A stretch of 64,000 nucleotides of DNA, taken from the NCBI RefSeq assembly GCF_900699785.1, contig NZ_LR535679.1, positions 620,001 to 684,000 on the forward strand, read 5' to 3'. This DNA comes from Campylobacter showae (GTDB taxonomy: Bacteria; Campylobacterota; Campylobacteria; Campylobacterales; Campylobacteraceae). The notes under the pieces are model-generated. The model saw only the letters and a program-made list of their open reading frames with translations, did no database searches and had not been told where the DNA came from. Below, piece by piece: positions 9,410 to 18,011 of the stretch. Position 1 is the stretch's first letter. Every line of letters begins with the position of its first letter. The position numbers and the translations under genes are program-made.

Positions 9410-10082
9410 AGACAACGCGTATAAGCTCCAAGAAACCAGAGGCGTCCCAGCTGGCTGTTCCTACCAACACTCCGTCGCAGTTTTTAATCCCCGCTATCCC
9501 GCCGATATTTGCGATATTTACGCTGCCGCCGTAAAGTAGCGGCGCGCTCGTCTGCTCGCGAATGAAATTTAAAATCTCCTCTATCTGCTCCGCGCTCGCG
9601 CTCCTGCCCGTACCGATCGCCCAGATCGGCTCATAGGCGATCAACAGCCGCTCGTAGCCAAGGTCGATATTTTTTAGCTGTTCCGCCAAAAACTCCTTCG
9701 CGCGACCCGCTTCATTCACGCTCAAATTTTCGCCGATGCAGTAGACGATCTGCCAGCCCGCCTCTGCGGCGAAGTCAAATTTAGCACGCAAGAACTCCTC
9801 GCTCTCGCCTAGCTCGCGCCGTTCGGAGTGTCCGATCAGCACGCTTTTTACGCCAAACTCGTCCAGCATCGCCTTGCCGATCTCGCCGGTGTGAGCGCCG
9901 CTTTCGCACGGGTAGAAATTTTGCGCGCCGAGTTTAAATTTATGAGCCGCAAAATCAAGCGCGCTAAACGGAGGAAATACCGTCACGTCGTCGTTTGCGC
10001 TTAAATTTGCGTCTAAAATTTCAGCGTATTTAGCAAAGCTCGCTCTCGTGTGATTGCACTTTAAATTTGCTAAAAACCTCAC
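9405..10082 (-). CDS. tpiA: Triosephosphate isomerase
   Basis: Interconverts dihydroxyacetone phosphate and glyceraldehyde 3-phosphate in glycolysis and gluconeogenesis. The 225-residue TIM barrel has the N-terminal LKCNHTR (family N-x-K pattern slightly altered), the electrophilic His in IGHSERRE (about residue 85) and the catalytic Glu in [11 protein letters not shown] (about residue 150). It also has the phosphate-binding loop LLYGGSVN. It is shorter than the usual ~250 residues, as in other Campylobacter. The start overlaps the 3' end of pgk by 4 bases (ATGA type), so the two are translationally coupled. Confidence 0.95.
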   Translation of the reverse strand: MRFLANLKCNHTRASFAKYAEILDANLSANDDVTVFPPFSALDFAAHKFKLGAQNFYPCESGAHTGEIGKAMLDEFGVKSVLIGHSERRELGESEEFLRAKFDFAAEAGWQIVYCIGENLSVNEAGRAKEFLAEQLKNIDLGYERLLIAYEPIWAIGTGRSASAEQIEEILNFIREQTSAPLLYGGSVNIANIGGIAGIKNCDGVLVGTASWDASGFLELIRVVS

Positions 10083-11281
10083 TCCGCAGCCTTTCTAAGC
10101 GGTTTTATGCCGGGTAGCTCCTTGCCTTCGATAAGCTCCAAGCTCGCGCCGCCTCCAGTCGAGATAAAGGTCATCTCGTCGGCATCTCCCGCGCGCTCGA
10201 CCACGTCGGCCGTATCGCCGCCGCCAACGACCGTAGTCGCGTGAGTATCGATGATGGCGTGGCTCATTTTGATGCTGCCTTTGCTAAATTTATCCATCTC
10301 AAAAACTCCCATCGGCCCGTTCCACCAGATGGTTTGCGCGTCGGCGATGACCTCTTTAAAGAGCCTAATCGACGCAGGCCCGATATCTAGCCCCATCCAG
10401 CCGCTAGGTATTTCTTGGGCAGGAACGAATTTCACGGCGCTTTCGGCCGAAAAGGTCTGGGCTGCGACGACGTCTACGGGCAGGTAAATTTTAACGCCAA
10501 GCTCCCTGCCCTTGCGTAAGATTTCTCTCGCGTCCTCGATGAGGTCTTCTTCAAGCAGCGAGTTTCCGATATTTTCGCCGAGCGATTTTAAAAACGTGAA
10601 CGCCATGCCGCCGCCTATTATCAGCTTATCTACGCGCGGAAGCAAGTTGTGCAGGGCTTGCAACTTACCGCTTACCTTGCTGCCGCCGACGACCGCCACA
10701 AACGGACGCGCAGGGTGTTTGATGAGATTTTGAGCGAAATTTATCTCTTTTTGTAGCAAAAATCCCGCCGCCTTATGCTTCTCATCGTAAAATTTAGTGA
10801 TCGCTTCAACCGATGCGTGCGCTCTGTGGCAGACGCCAAACGCGTCGTTTATGTAAAATTCACCGAATCTAGAAAGCTCTTTTGCCAAAGTTTCATCGTT
10901 TTTGGTTTCGCCCTTTTCAAAGCGTAAATTTTCAAGAAGCAAAATCTCGCCGGGCTTCAGTGCGGCGACTTTGGCTTTGGCGTCCGGGCCGACGACGTCC
11001 TCGGCAAATATCACGTCTCTATCAAGCAACCTTGAAAGCCTCTTTGCCACGCCTCGCAGCGAAAATTTCTCCTCAAAGCCGTTTTTCGGACGTCCTAGAT
11101 GGCTAGCCAAAACCACGCTGCAGCCGTTATCCAGGCAGTAGCGGATAGTAGGTATCGCAGAGCGGATACGGCGGTCATCGGTGATGTTTAAAAACTCGTC
11201 CATCGGCACGTTAAAATCGCACCTAACAAATACCTTCGCGCCGCCGAGCTCAAGATCGTTGATCGATAAAATTTCACTCAT
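10079..11281 (-). CDS. pgk: Phosphoglycerate kinase
   Basis: Transfers phosphate from 1,3-bisphosphoglycerate to ADP. At 400 residues it is of normal length. The N-domain shows [12 protein letters not shown], the basic patch in SHLGRPK, and [11 protein letters not shown]. The C-domain shows [15 protein letters not shown], the nucleotide motif [12 protein letters not shown] and the terminal glycine-rich [16 protein letters not shown]. It is the middle gene of gapA-pgk-tpiA: 16 bases follow gapA and 4 bases overlap tpiA. Substrate supply in these non-sugar-using bacteria is probably gluconeogenic. Confidence 0.97.
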   Translation of the reverse strand: MSEILSINDLELGGAKVFVRCDFNVPMDEFLNITDDRRIRSAIPTIRYCLDNGCSVVLASHLGRPKNGFEEKFSLRGVAKRLSRLLDRDVIFAEDVVGPDAKAKVAALKPGEILLLENLRFEKGETKNDETLAKELSRFGEFYINDAFGVCHRAHASVEAITKFYDEKHKAAGFLLQKEINFAQNLIKHPARPFVAVVGGSKVSGKLQALHNLLPRVDKLIIGGGMAFTFLKSLGENIGNSLLEEDLIEDAREILRKGRELGVKIYLPVDVVAAQTFSAESAVKFVPAQEIPSGWMGLDIGPASIRLFKEVIADAQTIWWNGPMGVFEMDKFSKGSIKMSHAIIDTHATTVVGGGDTADVVERAGDADEMTFISTGGGASLELIEGKELPGIKPLRKAAE

Positions 11282-11297
11282 TTTTCACCCTTTAAAT

Positions 11298-12293
11298 TTA
11301 CTTCGTAGCCACGATCTTAGCTAGATCCACAAGCCTTGTCGAGTAGCCCCACTCGTTGTCGTACCATGCAAAGACCTTCACCATATCATCAGCGATGACC
11401 TGCGTAGTGTCGCTCGCTACGATGCTGCTGTACGCGCTCGTGCAAAAGTCGCTGCTAACTCTATAATCGTCATCGACGAATAAAATTCCCTTTAAATTTG
11501 ACTCAGCAGCCGCTCTAAACGCCTCGTTTATCTCCTCTTTGCTAGCAGGTCTTTTTAACACCGCCGTTAGATCGACCATAGAGACGTTAGCGACCGGCAC
11601 GCGTACGCTTTGGCCGTGCATCTTGCCGCTTAGCTCGGGAAGTACTTTTGCGATCGCTTTTGCGGCTCCGGTGGTCGTAGGCCCGATATTTAGGGCCGCA
11701 GCGCGCGAGCGGCGGAAGTCTTTAGCCTTTACGTCTACTAGGCTCTGACCGTTGGTGTAGGCATGGATCGTGGTCATGAGCCCTTTTACGATGCCGAATT
11801 TATCGTTTAGCACCTTTGCGACGGGCGCTAGGCCGTTTGTGGTGCAGCTTGCGTTTGAGACGATCGCTTCGCCTGCGTATTTATCGTCGTTTACGCCGAC
11901 TACAAACGTCGCCGTATCGTCTTTTGCTGGAGCGCTCATGACAACTTTTTTGATGCCGCGAGCTAGATAGGGCTCGCATTTTTCTGTAGTTAAAAACTTG
12001 CCCGTACACTCCAAAACCACGTCTGCGCCGTAGTCTGCATAGCTAAGCTCGTTTAGATCTCTTGTTGAAAAAACTCTTATCTTTTTGCCGTTTACTTCTA
12101 TAAAATCGTCGCTTATCACCTTAACGTCTTGCTTAAATTCGCCGTGCACGCTGTCGTATTTGAGCAGATAGCGCGTCATGTCGCGCGTCGCCGTGTCGTT
12201 GATAGCGACAAGCTCAACGTCGTCTCGCTCTAAAATAATACGAGCAGCGCACCTGCCGATACGTCCAAAACCGTTGATCGCGATTTTTACCAT
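11298..12293 (-). CDS. gapA: Glyceraldehyde-3-phosphate dehydrogenase, type I
   Basis: Oxidatively phosphorylates glyceraldehyde 3-phosphate with NAD(P). The 331-residue protein starts with the Rossmann motif INGFGRIGR, has the active-site Cys in SNASCTTNGLAPV (about residue 150), the helper His in TIHAYTNGQ, and the C-terminal WYDNEWGYS. An Asp in the adenine pocket (VAINDTATRDMTRYLLKYDS) suggests NAD preference, which is inference. AGGAGC precedes the ATG by a short gap. It is the first gene of the gapA-pgk-tpiA operon and is divergent from nadD, with a 313-base gap that must hold both promoters. Confidence 0.96.
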   Translation of the reverse strand: MVKIAINGFGRIGRCAARIILERDDVELVAINDTATRDMTRYLLKYDSVHGEFKQDVKVISDDFIEVNGKKIRVFSTRDLNELSYADYGADVVLECTGKFLTTEKCEPYLARGIKKVVMSAPAKDDTATFVVGVNDDKYAGEAIVSNASCTTNGLAPVAKVLNDKFGIVKGLMTTIHAYTNGQSLVDVKAKDFRRSRAAALNIGPTTTGAAKAIAKVLPELSGKMHGQSVRVPVANVSMVDLTAVLKRPASKEEINEAFRAAAESNLKGILFVDDDYRVSSDFCTSAYSSIVASDTTQVIADDMVKVFAWYDNEWGYSTRLVDLAKIVATK

Positions 12294-12606
12294 GTTTAGC
12301 TCCTTGTGCTAGATTTTCCGGCCGCTTTATGGCGCCCAGAAAGGTTATTTTCGTACTTTTAGCTTTTGCGCGTTAAATTTACCCGCCTTTGCTCGTCGCT
12401 AGGCGCGTAAATTTAAGCCGCCCCAAAGCCCGCCTTTTGCAAATTTAGCCCTGCACGGATGCCAAAAGCAAGCCCGTCAAAGCCCAAAAATCCCCAAATT
12501 TTACAAAATCTCCATTTAATTTGCGCTTTATCGGCGAATTTTTTGATTTTCAACCGAAATTCACTTCAAATTCGATAAACTGCACCGAAATTTTAAAGGC
12601 AAATTT
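12294..12606. other. Divergent intergenic region between gapA and nadD
   Basis: This 313-base AT-rich spacer separates two divergent genes and should hold promoters for both. It contains many AAATTT words and short A/T tracts. I could not identify convincing -10 elements or any RNA structure. Confidence 0.4.
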
Positions 12607-13179
12607 ATGAAAATCGCGCTTTTCGGCGGCAGTTTCGACCCGCCTCATCTCGGGCACGACGCCGTCGTTAAGGCTGCGCTAGAGCGGCTAGACGCGGATA
12701 AGCTCATCATCATGCCGACCTTTATCAGCCCGTTTAAGAGCGAGTTTTCCGCTCCGCCGCTGCTTCGGCTAAGATGGGCGAACGAGGCTTGGGGCGCGCT
12801 AGCTAAAGTCTGCGTGAGCGACTACGAGATCGCGCAAAATCGCCCCGTACCGACGATAGAAAGCGTGCGGCATATACGGCAAATTTACGCCGTGAGCGAG
12901 CTTTACCTCATCATCGGCGCCGATCATCTAGCAAGCCTGGATAAATGGCACGAGATAGACGAGCTCTTTAAGCTCGCGACCTTCGTCGTAGCCAGCCGCA
13001 GCGACGTAGCCGTGCCTGAAAATTTTAAAATTTTAAACATAAACGAGCCCGTTTCGTCCTCGCAAATCAGGCAAAATTTAGACAAAAGCCTGATGATACC
13101 GTGCATAGCGGACGAGGCGGCGAAATTTTACCAAGGAAAAACATGCAAGAAAGAATCGAACGAATCATCAAAATCCTAG
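12607..13179 (+). CDS. nadD: Nicotinate-nucleotide adenylyltransferase
   Basis: Adenylates nicotinate mononucleotide in NAD synthesis. The 190-residue protein has the nucleotidyltransferase signature at the N-terminus (ALFGGSFDPPHLGHDAVV, with the catalytic His-x-Gly-His) and the C-terminal SSSQIR motif of this fold. AAGGC precedes the ATG. The 3' end overlaps rsfS by 37 bases, so the two genes form one operon, the arrangement I recall in C. jejuni. The last ~12 residues are charged and Ser-rich, because this frame is read through the start of rsfS. Confidence 0.93.
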   Translation: MKIALFGGSFDPPHLGHDAVVKAALERLDADKLIIMPTFISPFKSEFSAPPLLRLRWANEAWGALAKVCVSDYEIAQNRPVPTIESVRHIRQIYAVSELYLIIGADHLASLDKWHEIDELFKLATFVVASRSDVAVPENFKILNINEPVSSSQIRQNLDKSLMIPCIADEAAKFYQGKTCKKESNESSKS

Positions 13180-13469
13180 ACGCCAAAAAGGCCGAAGCCA
13201 TCGAAGCTATTGACATGAGCGGGCGCGAATACATCGCAAAATGCGTCATCATCGCCACCACGATGGGCGAGCGCCACGCCTACTCGCTAACCGACGACCT
13301 AAAAGAGGGACTAAAGGACGAAGGCGAGCAGTTTTTAGGCATCGAAAGCTCCGGCGACTGGGTCGTAATCGATCTTGGCGACATACTCATCCACCTCATG
13401 AGCGCGCAGTACCGCACCAAATACAACATCGAAGAGTTTTTAAGCAAGCTAAAAGAGGCAAAAGCATAA
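13143..13469 (+). CDS. rsfS: Ribosomal silencing factor RsfS
   Basis: RsfS binds ribosomal protein L14 (uL14) on the 50S subunit and blocks subunit joining when nutrients are short. From the ATG at 13143 (after AAGGAAA) it has 108 residues. It shows the family pattern of an early KKAEAIEAIDMSG, a central LTDDLKEGL, then ESSGDWVVIDLGDILIHLMS and a terminal YNIEEFLSKLKE. Longer in-frame starts exist upstream but lie deep inside nadD. The 37-base overlap with nadD implies translational coupling. Confidence 0.93.
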   Translation: MQERIERIIKILDAKKAEAIEAIDMSGREYIAKCVIIATTMGERHAYSLTDDLKEGLKDEGEQFLGIESSGDWVVIDLGDILIHLMSAQYRTKYNIEEFLSKLKEAKA

Positions 13470-13890
13470 GTCAAATTTAGCTTGCCGCACGGATAGCGTC
13501 AAATTTACCTAAAGCGCAAAGCGGACGGCCAAATTTGACTAAAGCCGCCTCTGCCATAAACGATAAATTTTGCTTGATCTCGCAAAGGCTGCGCGCTTGA
13601 TTATTTGAGCCAAAATCCGACGCGCAGGCTTTTACACTTATTTAAATTTGACCAGTTTTAGCAACTATTTTTGTACAGAATTTAACCTTCAGCAAGCTTT
13701 TAACGAGCGGCAAATTTACGCCAAAAATGGGCAAAATTTGGAGTTTTTTCTTTCGATACGCAAAAGCCAAGCGATTTTTCGGCATGCTAAAACGCTAGCT
13801 AATCAAAAAAAATGCAAAAACAAACAAATGTCGCACGTCAAACTCGCAAGAGCCCACAAGGCAAAGCATCGCTAAAACAATGCGCCGCGG
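13470..13890. other. Intergenic region without recognisable gene
   Basis: About 420 bases between rsfS (plus) and a broken minus-strand gene. It is AT-rich with several AAATTT words and an A-rich tract near 13805-13815. A 75-codon open frame on the plus strand (13648-13875) has no ribosome site and an implausible composition. I see no RNA gene or clear terminator. Confidence 0.35.
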
Positions 13891-15235
13891 CTACCACCGA
13901 TAAATTTTATCCTCGTAAGCGATCAGCCTAAATTCCTCTTTGTGGTTGCCGTTGCCGATCGTATGGCTGTCTTGGCCCGCGCCGAGGCGTAGTTTATGCA
14001 GCCTGCCGCCGTATGTACCCACAAACAGCACGCCCCCGTCCTCGCTTAGCGCCATAGACTTTATCGTGCCGCCCAGATAGTGGCGCCAAATTTTACGCCC
14101 GTCCTTGCCGACTGCTTTGATGTAGCCGTATGCGTCGCCGAGGATGTAAAAGTCCCGCGTCGCCACGCCCGCGTAAACCCTCATCGCATCGTCGATCAAC
14201 GTGAAATTTTGCTCGTCGCCGCTGTCTGGATCGTAAAAGCCGACCTCCAGCCCGCGCTTTAGCAGCGCCCTATCCACGCCGATCGTAACGCCGTTGTAAA
14301 AGTGGCAGGAGTTCGTGATGAGCTGCGTATCGTCCGCGCTAAAGAGACAAAAGTGCGGATACGAGCTCTGCGCGCCGATGCCGCCCAGCCGCTCGCCCTC
14401 GCTATCCATCAGGATGTGGTCGTCGCACTGCTCGCCAGCAACGATGAGCTCGTTGTCGTTTGAGAGGGTCGCATTGGCCATATCGATGTAGAGTGCGGGC
14501 ATTGCCCTCATCGTCCTTGCAAAGCTGCCCGTCCTCGTAGATCGGATGGATGAGCTTCGCGCCGCTTTGCGAGATCAAAAAAATTCCGTCGTGGCAACTC
14601 AAAAGCACCTTGCTACCGTCGTTAAATGGTAAAATTTCAGCTTCGTCGTATGTCAGCTCCACGTCGTGGCTAAATTTTGCGATAGGCTCGCCGCCGCCCC
14701 TGCCGTCGTAGCCTTTTATAAGCTCGATCTCACCCCTCCTAAGCAGGGCGTAAATTTCGTTTCGCTTAGACTTGCCCACGGCGATGACGCCCTTTGTCAC
14801 CTCGCTCACGCACTTGCCTTCTAGCAGATACAGCGTTTTGCCGTCGTCGTTTGAGGTGATAAAAAGGATGTTCTCGCCTAGCAAAGAACAAATTTGATCA
14901 ATATCCCCCAGCTTGTCTCCTATTTTATCCTTTTTGCCGGCATTGCCGGTTTCATCCTCGCACCCCTCAAAGATGACGTTTGAGGGCGGAAAATCGGCTC
15001 TAAACTTCGCCGTTTCGCCGCGCTCGTTAGCCTCCTTTAGCAGCTCAAAAACCGCCTCGCAAAGCTGCGTCATACCCTCGCGCTCATCAATCGGATCTTC
15101 GCCCTTGTAGGCATCCCAGCCGTGAACCTCCGCAAACGCCACCATATCGTTTACGGCCTTGGCGTATTTCTCGCCCTTTTCATTTCACTCTTTCTGCCAC
15201 TCCGCCTTAAGCATCTCGTAGTCCAAGTTTTTCAT
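13891..15235 (-). pseudogene. Broken gene for a possible beta-propeller-like protein of unknown function
   Basis: A start at 15235 with a good ribosome site (AAGGAAAATC) opens MKNLDYEMLKAEWQKE, then a TGA at codon 17 (15185-15187). The same frame continues (NEKGEKYAKAVNDMVAFAEVHGWDAY) to about 14500, where the coding signal shifts frame (DDEGNA then ALYIDMANATLSNDNELIV) and runs to 13891. Repaired, it would be about 450 residues. The second half has repeating blade-like strands (CHDGIFLISQSG, GDAYGYIKAVGKDGRKIW, GVLFVGTYGGRLHKL), suggesting a PQQ/WD-type propeller. I do not recognise the family. With one nonsense codon and one frameshift, the gene is probably dead, although translation could restart at the ATG at 15145. 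Confidence 0.65.
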
Positions 15236-15349
15236 TGATTTTCCTTAGGTGCGTTATCTCGCTTTTTGGGTGCGATTTGCGAGGTTTTGTAGCTAAATTT
15301 AACGTCTCTCAAACTAGCAAATTTATAGCGCGGCGATCCGCCTCGCCTG

Positions 15350-16288
15350 CTAACTCCGCCAGAGTTTTGCTATCTGCGCGGCGTCCTCGTCCGCTAGCTC
15401 AAAGCCGAAAATATCTATATTTTCAAGCAAACGCTCTTTGCTGCCGGCGTTTACTATAACGCAGACACCGTGCTGCACGAGCCAGCGCAAGATAATTTGC
15501 GTCCTCGTTTTGCTGTATTTTTCGCCAATTTGCGCAATCGCAGCCTCTTTTAGCTCCTCGCCAGGCTCATATCGTAGCTGCACCTGCACGCCATGGTCGG
15601 TAAGCTTGCCTCGCGTAACAAAATGCCGCAGATAGGAGCGCGCAGGCGTCTGATAAACAGCGGGCTTAACCTCGCTACCTTGCGCGATTTTGGCTAAATT
15701 TTCGATCCCGAATTCTCCGAGACGGTCGCAGATGCCGATCGCAGCCGCAAGTCCCTCGCGGTAAAGCCTCTGCAAAACGCGCCACGCAGAGCTAGCATCG
15801 CTCGCCCCCACGCGCAGCAAAAGTAGATCGACGTAGTCGGTATTTAATTTTTTTAGCGAACGTTCAAAGCTTTTTATCATGCCGTTTTTGTCCGCATTTT
15901 GAGCGCCCACCGAGCTTTGGATAAACAGCTGACCGCGCTCTAAGTCGCTAGCCGCAAATGCAGTAGCCGCGACCTCCTCCTTGTCACCCTCCGTATCGAT
16001 CAGGCGGTAGCCTAGCCCGAGGGCCGTCTCCAGCGCGTTTTGATCCTTTGAGCCGTCAAATTTATCTGCGCTAAGCCCGATGATCGGCATCAAAATTCTA
16101 TTATTTAGCGTGAGATACGGCGTCATGGCGGCAAGCTTCTCGCCGAGGTTTTTTGCACCGCTTAGATCTACGCCGTCCGTCAAATTTGCCGCACTAGTCT
16201 CGATAGTACGCTCGGCAAACAAATTTACTCCCGTAGCAAGCCCCACCGCGCAAGTCGCCGCGCCCTTTATGAACTCTCTTCTTTTCAT
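15350..16288 (-). CDS. Tat-exported aldo/keto reductase-like protein lacking the catalytic tetrad
   Basis: The 312-residue protein opens with a twin-arginine signal (MKRREFIKGAATCAVGLATG), so it is probably exported folded to the periplasm. The body aligns with the aldo/keto reductase barrel: GYRLIDTEGD, then KKLNTDYVDLLLLRVG, AIGICDRLGEFGIENL, and a C-terminal TRTQIILRWLVQHGVCVIVNAG. Compared with DkgA-type enzymes, the catalytic Asp remains. The Tyr segment is shortened and lost, the Lys region reads FIQSSVG instead of FITTKLW, and the His of L-x-H-W is Arg. The cofactor motif IPKS has become VNAGS. It is probably not a normal NADPH reductase. It follows an AT-rich spacer and precedes the broken gene at 13891-15235. 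Confidence 0.75.
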   Translation of the reverse strand: MKRREFIKGAATCAVGLATGVNLFAERTIETSAANLTDGVDLSGAKNLGEKLAAMTPYLTLNNRILMPIIGLSADKFDGSKDQNALETALGLGYRLIDTEGDKEEVAATAFAASDLERGQLFIQSSVGAQNADKNGMIKSFERSLKKLNTDYVDLLLLRVGASDASSAWRVLQRLYREGLAAAIGICDRLGEFGIENLAKIAQGSEVKPAVYQTPARSYLRHFVTRGKLTDHGVQVQLRYEPGEELKEAAIAQIGEKYSKTRTQIILRWLVQHGVCVIVNAGSKERLLENIDIFGFELADEDAAQIAKLWRS

Positions 16289-16504
16289 TTTCGCTCCGTT
16301 TTTTCGATTTTATCGCTTGCCTCATCAAATTTACAAGCCGCGCGCCGAGCAAACCGTGCCGCGCCCAAATTTATTTAAAATCACAGAAATTTAAATTTTA
16401 TTCCGCCAAACGACGCCCAAAAAGCCGCGTTTAAATTTATCTAAATGCGGCCGAGTAGAAATTTCGCGCTCGCCAAACGCGGCCAAAGAGCTAAAAAGTC
16501 AAAT

Positions 16505-17374
16505 TTAGATCTCAAACGTGCACGAGCTTGGCTGTCCGCCTTCAAAACCCTTTTTAAACCACGTCATACGCTGCTTTGACGAGCCGTGCGTGAACGAGTC
16601 CGGCGTCACGCGACCTTGGTATTTTTTCTGTAGCGCGTCGTCGCCTATCGCGCTCGCGGCGTTCAGCGCCTCCTCGATGTCGCCGTCTTCTAGCACCTTG
16701 TAGCGCCCCATGTAGTGCGCCCAAACGCCCGCATAGCAGTCAGCCTGCAGCTCGACCTTGACTTGCAGCGCGTTTTGCTCTACCGGGCTTTTCGTGCGCG
16801 ATTTTAGCTCGTTTATTTTACCGAGCGTGCCTAGTAAATTTTGCACGTGATGTCCGACCTCGTGGGCGATCACGTAGGCCTGCGCGAAGTCGCCGGCAGC
16901 CTTGTATTTGGCTTCTAGCTCGTCAAAAAAGCTAAGATCGAGATAGACTTTTTTGTCCACGGGGCAGTAAAAAGGCCCCGTCTGAGAGCTCGCCGTGCCG
17001 CACGCGCTAGAGACTGCGTCTCTAAAAAGCACCAGACTAGGCTCCTTGTACTGCGCGCCGCCCGCCTTAAACACCCTGCTCCACACGTCCTCGGTCTGCG
17101 CCAGCACGGCTGAAACGAAGGCGACTTTTTCTTTCTCCTGCGGGCTATCTAGCGCCGCTCTTTGACCGCCGGTACCGCCGCCCTCAAGCAGCGCGAGAGG
17201 ATTAAAGCCCATAAAATACGCCACTGCGCCAATAACCAAAACCACGCGGCCGATGTTTGAGCCCAGTAAAAATCTGATAATCGGTATGAGCGCGCCCAGC
17301 GAGCCCATGCTGTTTACGCTGTTTTGCCGCCTATCCTCGACGTTGTCGCTTCGTCTGCTGTCTTGCCATTTCAT
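16505..17374 (-). CDS. Neutral zinc metallopeptidase, YpfJ family
   Basis: A 289-residue membrane-anchored protein of the YpfJ/zinc_peptidase family. It has a charged, Arg/Asp-rich cytoplasmic N-terminus (KWQDSRRSDNVEDRR, a family trait), one membrane helix (about residues 40-58) and a Gly-rich linker. The predicted zincin domain carries HEVGHHVQ (the HExxH motif near residue 170). Downstream, ELQADCYAGVWAH supplies a likely third ligand, as in related peptidases. Cys residues in SSACGTA and PFYCPVD are conserved in the family. Physiological substrates are unknown. AGAGTAAAA precedes the ATG. Confidence 0.88.
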   Translation of the reverse strand: MKWQDSRRSDNVEDRRQNSVNSMGSLGALIPIIRFLLGSNIGRVVLVIGAVAYFMGFNPLALLEGGGTGGQRAALDSPQEKEKVAFVSAVLAQTEDVWSRVFKAGGAQYKEPSLVLFRDAVSSACGTASSQTGPFYCPVDKKVYLDLSFFDELEAKYKAAGDFAQAYVIAHEVGHHVQNLLGTLGKINELKSRTKSPVEQNALQVKVELQADCYAGVWAHYMGRYKVLEDGDIEEALNAASAIGDDALQKKYQGRVTPDSFTHGSSKQRMTWFKKGFEGGQPSSCTFEI

Positions 17375-17596
17375 TTTTACTCTTTCATTTTGGATTTTGC
17401 GTTTAAATTTAGCCGCAGTTGCGCTGTTTCTTGCCGCTTGCCGCTAAATTTTACGGCGCATTTTAGCGACTATTTATAAATTTATCGCTTTACTCCGCCG
17501 ACTAGTTTAAATTTGACGATAAAATTTGAGTTAAAATAAAACAAAACGGCGTAATACAAAAAGAAGCTAGCGCTAGTCAAATTTGGAGTATTAAAT

Positions 17597-17944
17597 TTAA
17601 AATCTAGCCTTAAATCCGTTCAAAATTTTCACCAGTAAGATACCAAAAACTATACCGATACCGTCTGCGACGACGTCGAGCAAGCTAAAATAGCGATTTG
17701 GCACAAACGACTGCGCTACTTCTATCTGGATACCGTAAGCTAGCAAAATAGCGACCTTTGCGCCCAAATTTAACCCAGAAAAGCCAAAATGCAAAGTAAC
17801 GTAAAGCGCGGCGAATGCAATGAAATGATTTGCTTTATCCCAGCTGTTTTCGATGAGTTTTATCTGCGCGGGCGTGAGGGCGAGATACTCTATGGCTATC
17901 AAAAATATAAAGAAAAACGCAGCGGAAATTTTAGAAAGTTTCAT
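17597..17944 (-). CDS. VanZ-like family membrane protein
   Basis: A small 115-residue inner-membrane protein with about four hydrophobic segments. It shows the VanZ-like pattern: WDKANHFIAFAALYV, then IEVAQSFVPNRYFSLLDVVADGIGI (Glu-x-x-Gln, Arg-x-x-Ser-x-x-Asp). VanZ confers low-level teicoplanin resistance in enterococci, but most members of the family have no known function. It lies downstream of argS on the same strand after a 67-base spacer. Confidence 0.8.
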   Translation of the reverse strand: MKLSKISAAFFFIFLIAIEYLALTPAQIKLIENSWDKANHFIAFAALYVTLHFGFSGLNLGAKVAILLAYGIQIEVAQSFVPNRYFSLLDVVADGIGIVFGILLVKILNGFKARF

Positions 17945-18011
17945 GGATTTTAATGGTTTGCATTTAACCAGAAGCGCCGCTTAGCGCTTCTAAATTTACT
18001 CAAATTTGGCT

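Noticed and set aside
13648..13875. 75-codon frame in the rsfS downstream gap
   Set aside because: No ribosome site and an implausible composition.
14080..14262. Plus-strand frame within the broken propeller-like gene
   Set aside because: The minus-strand coding signal is much stronger.
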